A DNA stretch of 8,027 nucleotides from an uncultured Phycisphaerales bacterium (GCA_937901265.1 CALCHA010000634.1:1-8027), one strand, 5' to 3'. Counted from the first letter of the stretch, positions 1 through 5,610 are shown. The notes: generated by a model from the letters alone, not told the origin. Numbers and translations are program-made.

Positions 1-55
1 AAACGGGATGAGGGCGTTGCGGTGCAACGCCGCTAAACGGGATAGGGGCGTTGCG
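1..55. repeat. Two imperfect 21-bp direct repeats, 34 bp apart
   Basis: The stretch at 1-21 recurs at 35-55. Both copies begin AAACGGGAT and end GGGCGTTGCG, and they differ only by a GA/AG swap in the middle (19 of 21 identical). A third degenerate echo of the 3' half (GGGGGTTGCGG) lies at 66-76. The first copy merges into an inverted repeat at 13-31. The left copy starts exactly at the window edge, so the array may continue to the left. No protein is assigned here. It could be an intergenic palindromic repeat family or the tail of an upstream gene's 3' region. Confidence 0.6.
13..31. repeat. Perfect inverted repeat, 8-bp arms with 3-nt loop
   Basis: GGCGTTGC (13-20) pairs perfectly with GCAACGCC (24-31) across the loop GGT. 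This would form a strong GC-rich hairpin in RNA or single-stranded DNA. No T-run follows on either strand, so it is not a classic intrinsic terminator, though it could end or stabilise the transcript of a gene lying to the left. It overlaps the first direct-repeat copy, and the second copy keeps the left arm but not the right arm. Confidence 0.6.
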
Positions 56-124
56 CTCGGCGGAAGGGGGTTGCGGAATTGAGGGAGAGGTGATTCAATC
101 GGGGGGCATTATTGGAGGCAGCAT

Positions 125-907
125 ATGGGCATGGTGAAGCGGGCGGGGGTGGGTGCGGCGTTGGCGATGGTGGTGATGGCGGGGTGTGAGAGCGGGTTGC
201 CGACGAAGACGCGGGATGGGAGGGCGTTTGTGCAGCCGAAGAAGACGATGGTGCTGGTGCATGGGGCGTGGGGCGGGGCGTGGGCGTTTCGGGAGGTGGA
301 TCGGGAGCTGACGAACGATGGGTGGAAGGTCTATCGGCCGACGCTGACGGGGCAGGGGGAGCGGGTGCATCTGGCGTCGAAGGATGTGGGGCTGAGCACG
401 CACATTGAGGATGTGGTGAACGAGATTCTCTATGAGGATCTGCATGATGTGGTGCTGGTGGGGCACAGTTATGGGGGAATGGTGATCACCGGGGTGGCGG
501 ATAAAATTCCGGATCGGATCAAGCAGGTGATCTACGTGGATGCGTGCTTGCCCAACGACGGGGAGAGCCTGGAGGATGTGATCCCGAAGGTGCCCGGGCC
601 GCCGGCGAAGGATGGGTGGATTGCGCCAAGCTGGCTGAAGGCGGGGGCACCGATACCGCATGATGTGCCGATGTCGGAGAAGAGCTTCACGGAAAAGATA
701 CACCTGACCGGGGCGGGTGCGAAGGTGCCAGCGGCATTCATTTTGACGGTGGAGAAGGGCAAGGCGATGGAGGCGGATGATTTTTATCGGAGTTATGCGC
801 GGGCGAAGGCGCGCGGGTGGCCGACGATGGTGATGGAGGGGGATCACAATGTGCAGTGGTCGGAGCCGCGGGTGCTGGTGAAGAACCTGGAGAAGATGGC
901 GCGGTGA
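125..907 (+). CDS. Alpha/beta hydrolase, predicted lipoprotein (EstC/salicylate esterase-like)
   Basis: A 260-residue serine hydrolase of the alpha/beta fold, probably an esterase; the substrate is unknown. The start is supported by GGAGG at 114-118, six bases before ATG. Residues 1-20 form a short signal peptide ending in Met-Ala-Gly before Cys21, a lipobox, so the protein is probably exported and lipid-anchored. The oxyanion loop HGAWGG is at residues 46-51. The nucleophile elbow GHSYGG is at 113-118 with Ser115 catalytic. The late His is His241 in GDHNVQWSEP. Relatives usually carry an Asp after the penultimate strand; here the aligned stretch reads LTVEKG, so Glu210 is the likeliest acid (inference). 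The closest family by motif is the EstC/hydroxynitrile lyase/salicylate-binding esterase group. It stands alone, converging on the metal-transport operon with six bases between stop codons. The class is certain; the substrate is not. Confidence 0.9.
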   Translation: MGMVKRAGVGAALAMVVMAGCESGLPTKTRDGRAFVQPKKTMVLVHGAWGGAWAFREVDRELTNDGWKVYRPTLTGQGERVHLASKDVGLSTHIEDVVNEILYEDLHDVVLVGHSYGGMVITGVADKIPDRIKQVIYVDACLPNDGESLEDVIPKVPGPPAKDGWIAPSWLKAGAPIPHDVPMSEKSFTEKIHLTGAGAKVPAAFILTVEKGKAMEADDFYRSYARAKARGWPTMVMEGDHNVQWSEPRVLVKNLEKMAR

Positions 908-913
908 GAAGGT

Positions 914-1864
914 TCAGTGGGAGTGGCCGTGGCCGAAGGCGCCGGGTTCTTTTTCGACTTGGGATTGGAGGGGGGAGGGCTCGTTGATGGGGCGGGGTTT
1001 GAAAAAGTGGCGGTAGGCCCAGACGATGGCGAAGATGGCGAAGAGGAGGAGTACGACGATGGGGCCGGGGCTGCTGCGGGAGAAGGGGGGGACGATGCTG
1101 AGGCAGACGGCGGCGGAGGTACCGAGGACGCCGATGAGGATGGAGGCGATGAAGACGCCGCCGAAGCGTCGCGAGAGCATGTTGGCGGTGGCGCCGGGGA
1201 TGATCATGAGGGCGGTGATCATGAGGAAGCCGACCATTTTGACGCACATGACGATGACGAGGGAGATCATCATGAGGAGAATGGCGTTAAGGAGGCGGGT
1301 GTTGACGCCGTTGACGCGGGCCATTTCTTCATCGAGGGTGATGTAGATGAACTGGTGGTAGAGCGCGGCGACGGCGCAGATGACGAGCAGGGCGGTGATG
1401 CCGGCGAGGAGGGTGTCGGTGGCGGTGACGTTGACGAAGTCGCCGAAGAGGAGGTGCTCGGTGTCGACGGGGATTTTGGGGCCGCCCGGGAGGGTGACGC
1501 GGATCTTGAGAAGGAGCTGCCCGACGGCGACGGAGGCGGCGAGGAAGATGCCGATGGCGGAATCTTCGGAGACCTTTTTTTTACGTGAGACGTAGCCCAT
1601 GAGGAAGGCGGTGCCCATGCAGAAGGCGCCGGTGATGACTTGTCGCCAGACGGCGTTGTCGAGGGGGGTGAAGAAATAGGCGAGGAGGACGGCAAGGCCG
1701 ATGCCGCCGAAGCCGGCGTGGGAGACGCCCTCGGAGATGAGGGACATGCGGCGCAGGACGACGAAGACGGAGACGATGGCGCACATGCAGCCGATGATGG
1801 GCCCGACCATAAGCGGGTAGCGGTTGAGATGCACGAGGTAGAGAAAGTCGGAGAAGGACATCAT
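914..1864 (-). CDS. znuB: Zinc/manganese-type ABC transporter permease (ZnuB/TroC family)
   Basis: A 316-residue integral membrane permease of the metal ABC-3 family, the channel subunit of a high-affinity zinc (possibly manganese) importer. It is largely hydrophobic, with several membrane helices between about residues 17 and 286. Family hallmarks include the early segment SLISEGVSHAGFGGIG (41-56), the loop DEEMARVNGV (178-187) near the ATPase-contact region, and KMVGFLMITALMIIPGATA (209-227). The C-terminal tail after the last helix is polar and ends GHGHSH, giving a small histidine cluster (312, 314, 316) that could bind metal. Its ATG overlaps the ATPase stop by four bases (ATGA), and no Shine-Dalgarno precedes it, so translation is probably coupled. 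A second Met follows directly, so the start could be one codon later. Its stop lies six bases from that of the convergent hydrolase. The family is certain; zinc over manganese is inferred from the binding protein. Confidence 0.93.
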   Translation of the reverse strand: MMSFSDFLYLVHLNRYPLMVGPIIGCMCAIVSVFVVLRRMSLISEGVSHAGFGGIGLAVLLAYFFTPLDNAVWRQVITGAFCMGTAFLMGYVSRKKKVSEDSAIGIFLAASVAVGQLLLKIRVTLPGGPKIPVDTEHLLFGDFVNVTATDTLLAGITALLVICAVAALYHQFIYITLDEEMARVNGVNTRLLNAILLMMISLVIVMCVKMVGFLMITALMIIPGATANMLSRRFGGVFIASILIGVLGTSAAVCLSIVPPFSRSSPGPIVVLLLFAIFAIVWAYRHFFKPRPINEPSPLQSQVEKEPGAFGHGHSH

Positions 1865-2823
1865 GGGGCAGGGGTCTTTCGCTGGGAGGTAGAGACGGGT
1901 GACGGGCGGAGGGCGGGGGGAGCAAAGGGGAGGGGAACGAAGGTGGCCTGGGCGGGGCCGACGGGGGCGTGGTCGTGGTCGCAGCAGGAGCTGTCGTGGG
2001 TGTGGGAGTGCTGGTCAAGGACGGCGTCGAGGTCGCACTGGAAGACCTTGAAGAGCACGTCGGGGGAGAGCCCCTGCGGGCGGTCGTGGTAGTGCAGGGT
2101 GCGCGAGAGGCAGGCGACGCGGTCGCAGGAGGCGACGACGGAGCGGAGATCGTGCGAGACCATGACCAGGGTGAGGTTGAGGGTCTTTTTAAGCTCGAGC
2201 AGCATGCGGAGGAATTTTTCCTGGCCGGCCTGGTCGATGCCGGTGGTGGGCTCATCGAGGAAGAGGATCTGCGGCTGGTTGACGAGGGCGCGGGCGATGA
2301 AGACGCGCTGCTGCTGCCCGCCGGAGAGTCCCCCGATGGGCTGGTCGGCGAGGTGCGCCATTTCGACGGCCTGGAGGGCGGCCTGGACTTGCTGGCGTTG
2401 CTGCCTGGTGAATCCGCCGAGGAATTTCTTGCGGCCGATGAGGCCGAGCGTGACGACCTGGCGGACGGAGATGGGGAAGGCCCAGTCGAGGACGTGGCGT
2501 TGGGGGACGTAGCCGACGAGGGAGCCGTTGGAGCAAGCCTCGCGCGGGGAGCGGCCGAGGATGGAGATGGAGCCCGAGTCGGGCTGGATGACGCCAAGCA
2601 TGAGCTTCATGAGGGTGGATTTGCCGCCACCGTTGGGGCCGATGATGCCGAGGATGGAGCCGCGTTTGACGTGGAGGGTGATGTGCTGGAGGGCGGGGCG
2701 AGCGTCGTAGGCGTAGGAGACATCGCGGATGCAGATGACGTCCTCGGTGCCCTGATGGAGGCCGAGGTCGGAGCGCGCGTCGACGTGGGTGTGGGGGGTG
2801 ATGTCGATGGGGACGAAGGTCAT
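1861..2823 (-). CDS. znuC: Zinc-type ABC transporter ATP-binding protein (ZnuC family) with His-rich tail
   Basis: A 320-residue ATPase that powers the adjacent permease from the cytosolic side. All nucleotide-binding motifs are present: Walker A GPNGGGKST (62-70), Q-loop Gln108, signature LSGGQ (166-170), Walker B ILFLDE (186-191) and the switch His224 in SHD. The GGG form of Walker A is usual in metal-importer ATPases. Compared with a typical member of about 250 residues it has two additions: an N-terminal stretch with His11, His13 and His23, and a tail of about 50 residues. The tail starts with a metal-binding-looking cluster (HSHTHDSSCCDHDH, 272-285) and continues Pro-rich to residue 320. 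The start lies 18 nt after the binding-protein stop with only a weak ribosome site (GGTG), suggesting coupling. The tail is encoded by a C-rich tract that is G-run-rich on the plus strand. Confidence 0.95.
   Translation of the reverse strand: MTFVPIDITPHTHVDARSDLGLHQGTEDVICIRDVSYAYDARPALQHITLHVKRGSILGIIGPNGGGKSTLMKLMLGVIQPDSGSISILGRSPREACSNGSLVGYVPQRHVLDWAFPISVRQVVTLGLIGRKKFLGGFTRQQRQQVQAALQAVEMAHLADQPIGGLSGGQQQRVFIARALVNQPQILFLDEPTTGIDQAGQEKFLRMLLELKKTLNLTLVMVSHDLRSVVASCDRVACLSRTLHYHDRPQGLSPDVLFKVFQCDLDAVLDQHSHTHDSSCCDHDHAPVGPAQATFVPLPFAPPALRPSPVSTSQRKTPAP
1897..1935 (+). other. Candidate G-quadruplex motif on plus strand
   Basis: Six runs of three or more G lie within 39 bases: 1897-1899, 1904-1906, 1911-1913, 1915-1920, 1927-1930 and 1932-1935. 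The gaps are 4, 4, 1, 6 and 1 bases. The first four runs alone meet the usual G3+N1-7 rule. The tract lies inside the minus-strand ATPase gene, encoding its Pro-rich C-terminus, just upstream of the permease start. The G-rich strand is therefore the template strand, not the mRNA. It may be only a by-product of strand G bias. Confidence 0.4.
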
Positions 2824-2841
2824 GGGGCACCGGGGTAGGGG

Positions 2842-3756
2842 TTACTGAAGGGCTTTTTTGAGAGCGTCGAGGTTTTCGGTCATGAGGGAGACGTAGGTAT
2901 CGCCGGGGCGGTCGTAGGTTTCGAGGGGTTGCAGGGTGATGAGTTTGACGCCGGTTTCATCGACGATGCGTTGGGCGTCGCGTTCGCTGAAGGCGCTTTC
3001 CTTGGCGATGTAGTGGATGTTTTTTTCTTTGATGAGCTTGATGATTTTGGCGAGCTGGGAGACGTTGAGGCCCTCGCCGGGGACTTCCTCGATGGAGGCG
3101 ATTTGTTGCAGCCCGTAACGGTGGGCGAGGTAGGCGTAGGCGCTGTGGAAGCCGATGAACTCGCGGGTCTTGAAGGTGGGGACGGCCTGTTTGAAGGCCT
3201 TGTCGAGGTCGCGGATGCTCTGGATGTACTTCTCGGCGTTGGCGTCGAAGGTGGCTTTGTCGGCAGGGGCGATCTGGTCGAGGGCATCGCGGATTTTTTC
3301 GGCGGCCTGGATCTGGATTTCCGGGTCCAGCCAGATGTGCGGGTTGCCCTGGGCGCTCTCCTGGGGGTTGGCGAGAGTGTTGTTGAGCGGGGTCTCCGCG
3401 GTTTTGAGGATTTCGGCGGTGGGGACGGCCTTGGAGATATTGAGGATGCGGGCCTTGGAATCGGTGGTGAGCTTCTCGAAGCGGTCGTCGAGTCCGAGGC
3501 CATTTTCGATAAAGAGTGCAGCGCGGGACATGAGGAGCTTGTCGTCGGGGGTGATGTCGTATTCGTGGGGGCTCTCGTTGGGGTGGATGAAGAGGTAGGC
3601 TTGGATTTTGTCGCCACCGATGGCGCGGGCGGCGTCGTAGTAGGCGAAGATGGCGGTGGCGACGAGGGGCTTCCCGGTGGGGACGCTCGTTTCGACGTTG
3701 GCGCAGGCGGGGATGAGGCATGCGAGGAGGGCGGTGAGGGGGAGGCGGAGACGCAT
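2842..3756 (-). CDS. znuA: Zinc-binding lipoprotein, ABC transporter substrate-binding subunit (ZnuA/AdcA family)
   Basis: A 304-residue cluster A-I metal-binding protein that captures the ion outside the cytoplasmic membrane and hands it to the permease. Residues 1-17 are a signal peptide ending in a lipobox (LIPAC) with Cys18 as the lipidation site. The metal ligands inferred by family alignment are His64 (in SPHEYD), His140 (in NPHIW), His204 (in GFHSAY) and Glu279 (in QPLET). A His in third place with a late Glu is the zinc-type pattern known from AdcA-like proteins, whereas manganese proteins such as PsaA carry Glu and Asp. The long His-rich loop common in proteobacterial ZnuA is absent: the stretch after residue 110 is Thr/Asn-rich with a single His. 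The start is supported by GAGG (plus-strand 3763-3766), six bases before ATG. First gene of the operon, behind a candidate Fur/Zur operator. Confidence 0.94.
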   Translation of the reverse strand: MRLRLPLTALLACLIPACANVETSVPTGKPLVATAIFAYYDAARAIGGDKIQAYLFIHPNESPHEYDITPDDKLLMSRAALFIENGLGLDDRFEKLTTDSKARILNISKAVPTAEILKTAETPLNNTLANPQESAQGNPHIWLDPEIQIQAAEKIRDALDQIAPADKATFDANAEKYIQSIRDLDKAFKQAVPTFKTREFIGFHSAYAYLAHRYGLQQIASIEEVPGEGLNVSQLAKIIKLIKEKNIHYIAKESAFSERDAQRIVDETGVKLITLQPLETYDRPGDTYVSLMTENLDALKKALQ

Positions 3757-3786
3757 GGGGAACCTCAGAGCAGGACGCGATGACTA

Positions 3787-3814
3787 AGCATAGCCCGGAA
3801 ACCGGGGAATGCAA
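3787..3814 (-). promoter_or_regulatory. Candidate sigma-70-type promoter of the zinc operon
   Basis: Read on the minus strand, TTGCAT (3814-3809) is followed after 16 bases by TATGCT (3792-3787), matching the -35 and -10 consensus at 3 of 6 and 4 of 6 bases. Transcription would start near 3780, leaving a leader of about 24 nt that contains the GAGG ribosome site. The -35 hexamer is the downstream arm (in the operon's direction) of the perfect dyad at 3809-3825, which fits repressor occlusion. The spacer contains a second small dyad, CCCGG-AAA-CCGGG (3794-3806). The assignment is from hexamers only. Confidence 0.4.
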
Positions 3815-3825
3815 TCTACTTGCAT
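3809..3825. promoter_or_regulatory. Candidate Fur/Zur-family operator, perfect dyad ATGCAA-N5-TTGCAT
   Basis: ATGCAATCTACTTGCAT is a perfect inverted repeat with 6-bp arms and a 5-bp centre. It is an AT-richer island in a GC-rich intergenic region between the zinc operon and the divergent kinase gene. The layout TGCAA-N5-TTGCA matches that described for some Fur-superfamily sites, for example the Nur box of Streptomyces. Its place upstream of a zinc importer makes a zinc-sensing repressor (Zur) the obvious candidate, but no regulator gene is in the window. It overlaps the putative -35 element of the operon and lies about 100 bp upstream of the kinase start. Confidence 0.55.
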
Positions 3826-3912
3826 ATAGAGTACGACGGGGGCGAGGGGAAGGTTCGGCAGGAAGAAGAAAATTTTTGCAGCGGGGGACGGGGGAGATGC
3901 TGCGTGGGCGGC

Positions 3913-3918
3913 TATACT
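3913..3918 (+). promoter_or_regulatory. Candidate -10 element for a leaderless kinase transcript
   Basis: TATACT matches the -10 consensus at 5 of 6 bases and ends seven bases before the ATG at 3926, so transcription would start at or next to the start codon. No Shine-Dalgarno sequence lies at a usable distance. No ATG, GTG or TTG occurs in frame between the upstream stop (TAG at 3827-3829) and 3926. No good -35 is seen at 16-18 bp spacing, which weakens the call. Confidence 0.4.
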
Positions 3919-3925
3919 TGGGACT

Positions 3926-4735
3926 ATGACGAGGACGCCTGAGACGCCCGCGGCGGATGCACCCGCGCGGGGGAAGCGGCGGGCACCGGCGTATCTTTTT
4001 GCGCTGGGGCCCGGGCATTTGCCGGACGAAGTGGAAGCCGCCGGACGGCGGTACCGCTTCGTGGAGCTGTTCAAGCACGATTTTTTCGCGGCGACGGGGC
4101 TCTATGAGCAGGTGTCGGAGGGCGAGGGCCGGGGATGTCGGGCGGTGCTGAAAGTGCAACGGACGCACCACTGGTGGGGGGTGCCGATGCGTTGGCTGGG
4201 GCGGATCGTGGCGTGGCGGGAAATTTCGATTTACCGGAAGCTGCAGGGGGTGCGGGGGATACCGGCGTTTTTGGGGCGTGTGGGGCCGACGGGCTTTCTG
4301 CATGCGTTTATTCCGGGGGTGGATTTGCATGCGGACTTGCCGCTGACGGGGGCGTTTTTCGACGAGCTGGCGACGTTGTTTGAGGCGTTGCACCAGCGGA
4401 ACGTGGCGTACGTGGATGCGAACAAGCGGGAGAATATTTTGTATGGGGAGGATGGGCTGCCGTGGCTGATTGATTTCCAGATTTCCTACAACCATCGCTG
4501 GCCGCGGTGGTGGAATGTGACGGGGCGGTGGTGGTTTCGGCGGTTCGTGCGGGCGGACTGGTACCACTTGTATAAGCACAAAACGCGGCTGCTGCCGGAG
4601 GAGTGCGGGGCGGAGGATTTTGCACGGGCGGAGGATCGGGGCATCCTGCACCGGGTGCATCGGTTCTGTTCGCGGCCGGTGATCCGGAGGCGGCGGCTGA
4701 TTTTGTCGAAGTACGACATGGAAAAGACGCGGTAG
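3926..4735 (+). CDS. Divergent protein-kinase-fold protein (lipopolysaccharide/RIO-like kinase), function unknown
   Basis: A 269-residue protein with remnants of all main kinase-fold motifs, in order. Lys76 in AVLKVQR would be the ATP-binding lysine, and Glu99 in WREISIY its partner. A catalytic loop reads YVDANKRENIL (162-172), with Asp164 and Asn170. The metal-binding motif is IDFQ (182-185), with Asp183. It departs from standard kinases: the loop Asp and Asn are six residues apart instead of five, His is replaced by Tyr, and DFG is DFQ. The nearest look-alikes are small atypical kinases such as the WaaP/KdkA and RIO groups; the substrate is unknown. After DFQ comes a Trp/Arg-rich stretch (191-212, seven Trp) that might sit at a membrane surface, and the C-terminus is basic (RRRR, 254-257). 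No signal peptide or clear membrane helix. It is transcribed away from the zinc operon, with no sign of a functional link beyond the shared intergenic region. Confidence 0.8.
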   Translation: MTRTPETPAADAPARGKRRAPAYLFALGPGHLPDEVEAAGRRYRFVELFKHDFFAATGLYEQVSEGEGRGCRAVLKVQRTHHWWGVPMRWLGRIVAWREISIYRKLQGVRGIPAFLGRVGPTGFLHAFIPGVDLHADLPLTGAFFDELATLFEALHQRNVAYVDANKRENILYGEDGLPWLIDFQISYNHRWPRWWNVTGRWWFRRFVRADWYHLYKHKTRLLPEECGAEDFARAEDRGILHRVHRFCSRPVIRRRRLILSKYDMEKTR

Positions 4736-4764
4736 CGGTGGATTGGGGAACGGCGGCACGGGGT

Positions 4765-4793
4765 TTGATAGAGACTCTCCCTGGCGGTAGAGG
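4765..4793 (+). promoter_or_regulatory. Candidate promoter of the SRPBCC-dehydrogenase pair
   Basis: TTGATA (4765-4770, 5 of 6 to the -35 consensus) is followed after 17 bases by TAGAGG (4788-4793, 3 of 6 to the -10 consensus). The -10 side abuts a perfect dyad at 4793-4811. A small palindrome, AGAGACTCT (4770-4778), lies in the spacer. The start of transcription would fall in the dyad, about 35 nt before the gene. The weak -10 leaves open activator control or another sigma factor. Confidence 0.4.
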
Positions 4794-4811
4794 CTGCGTA
4801 AGTGACGCAGC
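4793..4811. promoter_or_regulatory. Perfect 7-bp-arm inverted repeat upstream of the SRPBCC gene
   Basis: GCTGCGT (4793-4799) and ACGCAGC (4805-4811) are perfect complements around AAGTG. GGCG (4783-4786) and CGCC (4815-4818) could extend the pairing outward across unpaired bases. The dyad lies between the kinase stop and the SRPBCC ribosome site. It could be a repressor operator over the transcription start or an mRNA leader hairpin. No T-run follows, so an intrinsic terminator for the kinase gene is unlikely. Confidence 0.5.
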
Positions 4812-4836
4812 GATCGCCGGATGAGAGGAGCCGCCC

Positions 4837-5610
4837 ATGACGAGTTGGTTCTCGGGAATTTTGCCAAACGATGAGCTGCACGCGCCGCTGGAGCATTTGC
4901 CGCGGCGGCATCGACAGAAGAATGTGGGGGCCCTGGAGCGGACGATTTCGGTGCTGGCGGGGGGATTGCTGGTAGGGGAGGGGCTCAAGCGGTTGAGCCT
5001 GCCCGGACTGGCGGCGGCGGCGGTTGGGGCGCACCTGGTGCGGCGCGGGGCGACGGGGCATTGCGGGATGTATCACGCCCTGAACGTGACGAGCGTGGAA
5101 GAGGATTCGAAACTGTTGAGCCATCCGCTGCACCAGCACATCCGGGTGCACAAGGTGATGACGGTGAACAAGCCGGCGGGGGAGGTGTACGCGTTCTGGC
5201 GGGATCTGGAGAATTTGCCGCGGTTCATGCAGCATCTGGAGCGGGTGTCGGTGACGGGGGAGAAAACGTCGCATTGGGTGGCGCGGGGTCCGCGGGAGCG
5301 GGTGGTGGAGTGGGATGCGGAGCTGGTGGAGGATAAGCCGGGGGAGGTTATTTCGTGGAAGAGCGTGGGGGGCTCGCAGGTGCCCAACGCCGGGGAGGTG
5401 CGGTTCAAGGGATTGTCGGAGGGTCGGGGGACGGAGGTGCATGTGCTGCTGATGTACGATCCGCCCGCGGGGGTGCTGGGGGCGCTTTATGCGCGGCTGT
5501 TCGGGGCGGAGCCGGGGCAGCAGGTGAAGGAGGATCTGCGGCGTTTCAAGCAGTTGATGGAGGCGGGAGAGCTGCCGACGATTGAGGGTCAGCCGCAGGG
5601 GCAATGCTGA
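4837..5610 (+). CDS. SRPBCC family protein with N-terminal DUF2892-like membrane domain (COG5637-like)
   Basis: A 257-residue two-domain protein. The start is fixed by AGAGGAG at 4824-4830, six bases before ATG. Residues about 27-83 resemble the YgaP-type DUF2892 membrane hairpin: NVGALER, two hydrophobic segments (about 37-48 and 54-68), then the conserved RGATGHCGMYHALN. Residues about 103-245 form an SRPBCC (START/polyketide cyclase-like) domain, recognised by VNKPAGEVYAFWRDLENLPR (110-129), which encloses a hydrophobic ligand pocket. The likely role is a membrane-anchored lipid- or hydrophobic-ligand-binding protein; no enzyme activity can be assigned. The same domain pair is known from proteins often labelled cyclase/dehydrase. 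It is 53 bp upstream of the dehydrogenase on the same strand. From memory this neighbour pairing recurs in other bacteria, suggesting a shared job such as envelope or stress metabolism. Confidence 0.88.
   Translation: MTSWFSGILPNDELHAPLEHLPRRHRQKNVGALERTISVLAGGLLVGEGLKRLSLPGLAAAAVGAHLVRRGATGHCGMYHALNVTSVEEDSKLLSHPLHQHIRVHKVMTVNKPAGEVYAFWRDLENLPRFMQHLERVSVTGEKTSHWVARGPRERVVEWDAELVEDKPGEVISWKSVGGSQVPNAGEVRFKGLSEGRGTEVHVLLMYDPPAGVLGALYARLFGAEPGQQVKEDLRRFKQLMEAGELPTIEGQPQGQC

Noticed and set aside
1..55. Possible CRISPR array
   Set aside because: Only two 21-bp units with a 13-bp gap and no cas genes. The spacing is far too short for repeat-spacer units.
898..925. Possible bidirectional terminator between the convergent genes
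   Set aside because: Only six non-coding bases are present and no hairpin with a T-run is visible on either strand.
961..997. G-quadruplex near the permease 3' end
   Set aside because: One loop is nine bases, beyond the usual limit of seven, and G runs are common on this strand. Weaker than the tract at 1897-1935.
738..1247. Minus-strand Arg/Pro-rich open frame of 169 codons across the hydrolase/permease junction
   Set aside because: It overlaps two well-supported genes in other frames and has no recognisable domain.
917..1588. Plus-strand open frame of 223 codons, very rich in Asp, Glu and Gly
   Set aside because: It is the antisense shadow of the permease. Its composition follows from C-ending codons on the other strand, and it has no recognisable fold or ribosome site.
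1969..2838. Plus-strand open frame of 289 codons over the ATPase
   Set aside because: It lies antisense to a gene with complete Walker A, signature and Walker B motifs. The acidic low-complexity translation is a by-product of codon bias.
2929..3783. Plus-strand open frame of 284 codons over the binding protein
   Set aside because: Antisense shadow of a clear ZnuA-type gene; low-complexity acidic translation with no motif.
4736..4836. Intrinsic terminator after the kinase gene
   Set aside because: The only strong hairpin (4793-4811) is not followed by a T-run and sits close to the next gene's ribosome site, so a regulatory role fits better.
2957..4867. Minus-strand open frame of 636 codons spanning the binding protein, the intergenic region and the kinase gene
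   Set aside because: The translation is Arg/Pro/His-rich low complexity, crosses a promoter region and runs out of frame through recognised genes. It is a high-GC artefact.
5061..5336. Plus-strand 91-codon open frame inside the SRPBCC gene
   Set aside because: Gly/Ala-rich shadow in another frame of a recognised gene, with no motif.
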